A stretch of DNA of 9,765 bases from Casp-Chloro-G3 sp002816715 (GTDB lineage Bacteria > Chloroflexota > Dehalococcoidia > Lucifugimonadales > UBA3495). Where the stretch lies: assembly GCA_027623815.1 (NCBI GenBank), contig JAQBUV010000082.1:1-9765 (forward strand), in the 5' to 3' direction. The translations under genes and the position numbers were made by a program. Shown here piece after piece: positions 6,602 through 9,765 of this stretch (position 1 is the first letter of the stretch; each line of letters starts with the position of its first letter). The notes beneath the pieces are model-generated. The model saw only the letters and a list, made by a program, of their open reading frames with translations. It did not search any database and was not told the DNA's origin.

Positions 6602-7475
6602 TCTGCCCGGGATTCCCAACGTATCATTCTCCGTCCGCAGCGTAAAAGAGTTGGAGGACGCTGGTCGCCAGGTTTTACTATCGCTGGCCGCCAATATCTC
6701 CTGGATGTGGTATAACTACGCTTGGGCGGAAGGGCATCCGTTCAATGACCGCCGCGTTCGAGAGGCATTGTCCATTGCCATTGATCGGGAGTCGATCGGA
6801 ACGGGCCTCTATGCCGGACAGACCACGCCCGCCTGCTGTTACTGGGTGGTTGAGGGCAATGTCGGGTATCCCGGGGATGTCGCTCCCTCGCCCTATGATC
6901 CAGAACGGGCACAACAGCTTCTGAAAGACGCTGGCTACGAGGGGATGGAGCTGAAGCTTTACACTTTCTCCGGAGATGCCGATTTTGCCGACCAACCGGG
7001 CCTCACCGAAGCAATTGCCGGGTATTTCGAAGCCATCGGTCTGAAACCGACGGTCAAAGTAGTAGATGCACCGGTGTTACGCGAGACTTTCTCCACCGCC
7101 ACCAAGGATCAGGCTCAGATTGACGCAGCCATCGCGCAGCAGCCGCCCTATCAGCTGGCCGTGCGGGGCAGCGACACCCGGCCGCATTCCTATCGGGGCA
7201 GCCAGATTTTCTACCACTCCCAAGGACGCTGGCAACTGATGAAAGATCCGGCAATCTTTGACCCAATCCTGGACGACGCGGCCAATGCTTTCTCCCTGGA
7301 AGAGCAGCACGAGGCAATGGCCGACTTCCACCGAACGCTGGCCAACGACTACTGGGTTGCGCCCTTGTTGGAAGCGGGCGCGGTGTTTGGAGCTTCAGCC
7401 AAAGTCCAGGAATGGCAGCCGATTACCGGCAAGCCTTATCCACATAACCATTGGACCATCAGGCCGCCCCAATAA
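6561..7475 (+). pseudogene. Family-5 ABC substrate-binding protein, N-terminal half missing
   Basis: The reading frame encodes only the C-terminal half of a peptide/nickel-type (SBP_bac_5) solute-binding protein. Family resemblance begins near base 6600 (residue ~14, PGIPNV). It continues through WMWYNYAWAEGHPFNDRRVREALSIAIDRE (residues ~48-77), GLYAGQTTPA, the YDPERAQQLLKDAGY segment (~112-126) and a C-terminal lobe ending NHWTIRPPQ. Family members are usually 500-600 residues; about 290 are left here. The signal peptide or lipobox, the N-terminal lobe and half of the ligand pocket are absent. The nominal ATG at 6561 lies inside the lipoprotein gene in another frame, has no clear ribosome-binding site, and adds 13 unrelated residues. 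The protein could not be exported or bind ligand normally. A deletion whose junction lies around 6570-6605 is the simplest cause; a misassembly is the alternative. It heads the decayed cassette and is followed by a hairpin terminator. Confidence 0.85.
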
Positions 7476-7507
7476 TTCCAGTGCGGTTATAATACCTGGG
7501 TGTTCAA

Positions 7508-7548
7508 GGGCTGATGGTGAGGACTAATATGGCTTCCATCAGCCTTTT
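7508..7548 (+). terminator. Hairpin with T-tract after the binding-protein remnant
   Basis: GGCTGATGG (7509-7517) pairs exactly with CCATCAGCC (7536-7544) and is followed at once by TTTT. The stem can extend through G-U and A-U pairs (A7506-G7508 with T7545-T7547). It lies between the binding protein and permease 1. Leaky terminators at this position are common in such operons, where they keep the binding protein in excess over the membrane parts. Confidence 0.65.
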
Positions 7549-7566
7549 CAGTTACGGAGCCGGGTC

Positions 7567-8490
7567 ATGCTTAAGTATATTGGGCTGAGAGTCTTCCAAG
7601 CTGTGTTGGGGTTGTGGTTCATCGCCACCCTGGTGTTCGTACTATCCCGATCAGTGGGAGACCCGGCTGAAGTATTCACCGCCCAGTTCGCCACCGTTGA
7701 AGCAAGGGGTTTGATGGAGCAAAGGCTGGGTCTGGACAAGCCATTGTACTACCAGTACGGGTTGTTCATGGGCCAGTTACTGCAAGGCGATCTGGGTACG
7801 TCAGTCCGCAGTTCGATTCCAGTGACCCAGACTCTGGCGGAGCGGATGCCAGCCACCTTCACTCTGGCATTAGTCGCCATGACATTCGCCCTGGTGTTTT
7901 CCATACCGCTGGGAGGGCTCAGCGCGGTTTATCGGGACACTCCAATTGATTGGATCGCCAAGGTCATTGCCTTCGTCGGTCAGTCGATGCCTCCCTTCTG
8001 GCTGGGCATCATGCTGATAATCCTGTTCTCGGTGGTATTGGGTCTGCTGCCGCCGGTGGGCCGTGGCGGGTTAAATTCTTACATCCTGCCCGGATTCACC
8101 TTGGGTTGGGCGGTGATGGCCGGAATGGTGCGTCTGGTTCGTTCCAGCATGCTGGATGTTCTGGACAGCGACTACGTTACAATGGCCCGGGCCAAGGGGT
8201 TGGCCGAGGTGGTGGTTGTCAGCAAGCACGCCCTCCGCAACGCTTTGATACCGGTTATAACCTATAGTAGCCTGGTATTTGGCGCATTCATGAACGGCTC
8301 AATAGTGGTGGAGTAGGTTTTTGTCTGGCCGGGAATTGGTCAAGAAGCCCTCCGAGCGGTAATTGCGCGGGACTTCCCAGTGGTACAGGGAGTGGTGATA
8401 GTGTTCGGCGGCTTCTTCATTTTGATCAACCTCCTGGTGGACATCCTGTACGCATTTGTCGACCCTCGAATCAAGTACTCTTCGAGTTAG
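7567..8490 (+). pseudogene. Peptide ABC transporter permease 1 (DppB/OppB type) with in-frame amber stop
   Basis: Inner-membrane permease of a peptide/opine/nickel-type importer. The frame opens at ATG 7567 (GGAG eight bases before) with the usual start (LRVFQAVLGLWFIATLVFVL, first membrane helix), LGLDKPLYYQYGLF, and the binding-protein-dependent transport domain with several helices. The EAA loop is DYVTMARAKGLAEV...HALRNALIPV from Asp202. It meets a TAG at 8314-8316 after GSIVVE. Beyond the stop the same frame continues for 57 codons with the expected family sequence, including VFVWPGIGQEAL, RDFPVVQGVV and INLLVDILYAFVDPRI, ending at TAG 8488-8490. The whole, 307 codons plus stop, is normal family length. 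The stop replaces one residue between VVE and VF and would remove the last membrane helices. A single C-to-T, A-to-T or G-to-T change at a CAG, AAG or GAG codon would explain it. Confidence 0.9.
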
Positions 8491-8534
8491 ATCGTAAGTA
8501 GTAAATGGCAAAAGTAACCGATTAAACAGTTGTA

Positions 8535-9412
8535 TTGAGTGGCCCACAATTATGCTGGCAGAGTGCGCTGAAGGTTATGGCTGGCCTCCGGCGTGCGCCC
8601 TTGCTGCCTTCAATCGTGCTGGGTGTGCTGCTGATTTGCGCGGTATTTGGCCCCTTGTTTGGTCCCCACAAGCCGACGGCGGTGAACTTGGCCAACACCT
8701 TGTCACCTCCCGCATGGCACGCCGAAGATACCCTTTTCCCATGTTTTGGGCACCGACAAACTGGGCCGGGACATTTTGAGCCGGCTGATCCACGGCTCCA
8801 GAGTATCTTTATCGTTGTCTCTGCTGATAATCCTGATCGGTGGCAGCGTTGGGACTTTGCTGGGTCTGGTTTCTGGGTATTCCGGCAAAAAGACCGACGC
8901 GGTTATCCAGCGGGGAGTGGAAGTCATTCTGGCCATGCCCACTATCCTGGTGGCATTGGTTTTTGTGTACGTTCTTGGCCGCCCGCTTTACCAGCGTGAT
9001 GTTTATCTTGTCGCCGTTCTTGGCCGCCCGCTTTACGCGGATAGTTAGGGGTGAGACCTTGAGCGTCCGCGAACGCGACTATGTTGCGGTGGCCAAGGTA
9101 ATTGGGTCGCCAACCTACCGAATCCTGCTCCGGCATATATTGCCTAACGTTTTTAACACCATTATCGTTCTGGCGACTCTTGAAGTGGGCCACCTTATCT
9201 TGCTGGAGTCGTCCTTGAGCTTCTTGGGTGTGGGCGTGCCTCCGCCCCAACCGGCCTGGGGTCAGATGGTGGCCGACGGCAGGGAGTTTGTTTCGTCAGC
9301 ATATTGGGTTGCCCTATTCCCGGGGCTGGCTATTCTGGCGGCGGTGCTGTCGCTCAATCTGTTTGGCGACTGGTTGCGCGACACTCTGGACCCCCGCCGG
9401 CGTCAACTGTGA
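8535..9412 (+). pseudogene. Peptide ABC transporter permease 2 (DppC/OppC type) with two frameshifts
   Basis: Second permease of the cassette, spread over three frames. Part 1 (from TTG 8535, or more likely ATG 8577) reads LRRAPLLPSIVLGVLLICAVFGPLFGPHKPTAVN...PPAWHAED, a normal N-terminus with the first helix. Near 8728-8742 the frame moves +1; part 2 reads HVLGTDKLGRDILSRLIHGSRVSLS, the family signature, then helices up to LVFVYVLG. Near 8979-8991 it moves +1 again; part 3 reads FTSVMFILS, RIVRGETLSVRERDYVAVAKVIG (EAA loop), LLRHILPN and SLSFLGVGVPPPQPAWGQMVADGREF, and ends at TGA 9410-9412. Removing one base at each point restores a complete protein of about 280-290 residues. The first shift falls in CCCTTTTCCC. 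The second coincides with a 22-bp direct repeat. No ribosome-binding site is clear for either start. It follows permease 1 by about 45 bases. Confidence 0.9.
8970..9036 (+). repeat. 22-bp direct repeat inside permease 2 at a frameshift
   Basis: Bases 8970-8991 and 9015-9036 are identical over 22 bases (core CTTGGCCGCCCGCTTTAC), with start points 45 bases apart. The downstream copy fits the expected protein in the restored frame (FLAARFT before RIVRG). The upstream copy sits where the family has LGP-x-FT and carries one base too many. This suggests the upstream copy was overwritten with sequence from the downstream one, for example by template switching, and the frame broke in the process. Confidence 0.7.
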
Positions 9413-9493
9413 TGGCCGCGATTCTCGAAAATAGTTAGTACTGGTTTAACGCCTGGGTTAAGTGCTTTGACCTGAGCCTGTCGCTTAATATTT

Positions 9494-9765
9494 ATGACTG
9501 ATCTACAAAATGAGAAGCCGGTACTGCTCCGGGTAGAAGGACTCAAACCCACTTCTTCCAGCTTGACGCGGTGCTGAAAGCAGTAGATGGAGTTAGCTTC
9601 ACGGTGCGGGAAGGCGAAGCGGTGGGATTGGTGGGTGAGTCGGGCAGCGGCAAAACCATGACCTGCCTGTCGCTGATGCGGCTAGTGCCCCGTCCGGGGC
9701 ACGCATCGTTGACGGCAAAATTTGGTTCCGCGACCAGGACTTGCTGGAACTGTCTGAACAGGAAA
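9494..9765 (+). pseudogene. Peptide ABC transporter ATPase (DppD/OppD type), two frameshifts, cut by window end
   Basis: N-terminal part of the cassette's ATP-binding subunit. From ATG 9494 the frame reads MTDLQNEKPVLLRVEGLK and then fails. After AAA at 9545-9547 the family sequence continues one frame back as THFFQLDAVLKAVDGVSF, VREGEAVGLV and the Walker A motif GESGSGKT (9634-9657), then MTCLSLMRLVPRPG. At GGGG (9696-9699) it shifts back again and continues as ARIVDGKIWFRDQDLLELSEQE to the window edge. Restoring one A and one G would repair the frame. In the unrepaired frame a TGA comes at 9575-9577, so only about 27 residues would be made. No Shine-Dalgarno site is obvious before the ATG. 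The signature motif, Walker B and C-terminal oligopeptide domain lie outside the window. Confidence 0.88.

Noticed and set aside
7488..7493. TATAAT as a promoter for permease 1
   Set aside because: No -35 hexamer lies at a workable distance (7465-7470 is GC-rich), and the hairpin terminator at 7508-7548 lies between it and the gene.
8314..8316. TAG as a pyrrolysine or reassigned sense codon
   Set aside because: TAG also ends DUF1800 copy A and the natural end of permease 1, and the neighbouring genes have independent lesions, so a nonsense mutation is simpler.
8970..9036. Direct repeat as part of a CRISPR array or attachment site
   Set aside because: There are only two copies, and they lie within permease coding sequence with family motifs on both sides. 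No further units and no integrase are present.
8728..9700. Programmed ribosomal frameshifting in the permease 2 and ATPase genes
   Set aside because: Four shifts at unrelated sites, in both directions and without slippery heptamers or a following structure, do not look programmed. These families are not known for it.

Overview
The window looks like chromosome from an uncultured marine or soil bacterium, most likely a Chloroflexota of the SAR202/Dehalococcoidia type. This rests on gene content: paired DUF1800/DUF1501 proteins without leaders, a leaderless NHL propeller protein, a lipoprotein with a GHWHLYLDG core, and a family-5 peptide ABC cassette. No rRNA or marker gene is present to confirm it. 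No RNA gene, CRISPR array, integrase or transposase was seen.

Left part (about 180-5830), all on the minus strand: a four-gene block read right to left. It runs DUF1800 copy B (5692-4286), DUF1501 (4186-3044), DUF1800 copy A (2859-1456), then a six-bladed NHL beta-propeller protein (1325-279). All four reading frames are intact, each has a good Shine-Dalgarno site, and none shows a recognisable signal peptide. Perfect inverted repeats lie in two of the three gaps, and a 15-bp stem typical of a terminator closes the block at 181-225. A promoter-like element sits at about 5805-5828. The two DUF1800 proteins are close paralogues flanking a single DUF1501. The block probably encodes a co-expressed set acting together, but its biochemical role is unknown.

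Middle (5693-6091): a divergent intergenic region of about 400 bases. It holds the candidate promoter for the minus-strand block and a 9-bp inverted repeat ahead of the plus-strand genes.

Right part (6092-9765), all on the plus strand: an intact small lipoprotein gene is followed by a peptide/opine/nickel-type ABC transporter cassette in the order substrate-binding protein, permease 1, permease 2, ATPase. Every cassette gene is damaged. The binding protein has lost its N-terminal half and signal peptide. Permease 1 has an in-frame amber codon inside a conserved segment. Permease 2 has two +1 shifts, one of them at a 22-bp direct repeat. The ATPase has two -1 shifts in short homopolymers and then runs off the window. 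Together this reads as a transporter operon in decay next to a well-kept block of unknown function. Homopolymer errors in the assembly are the main alternative for four of the lesions.
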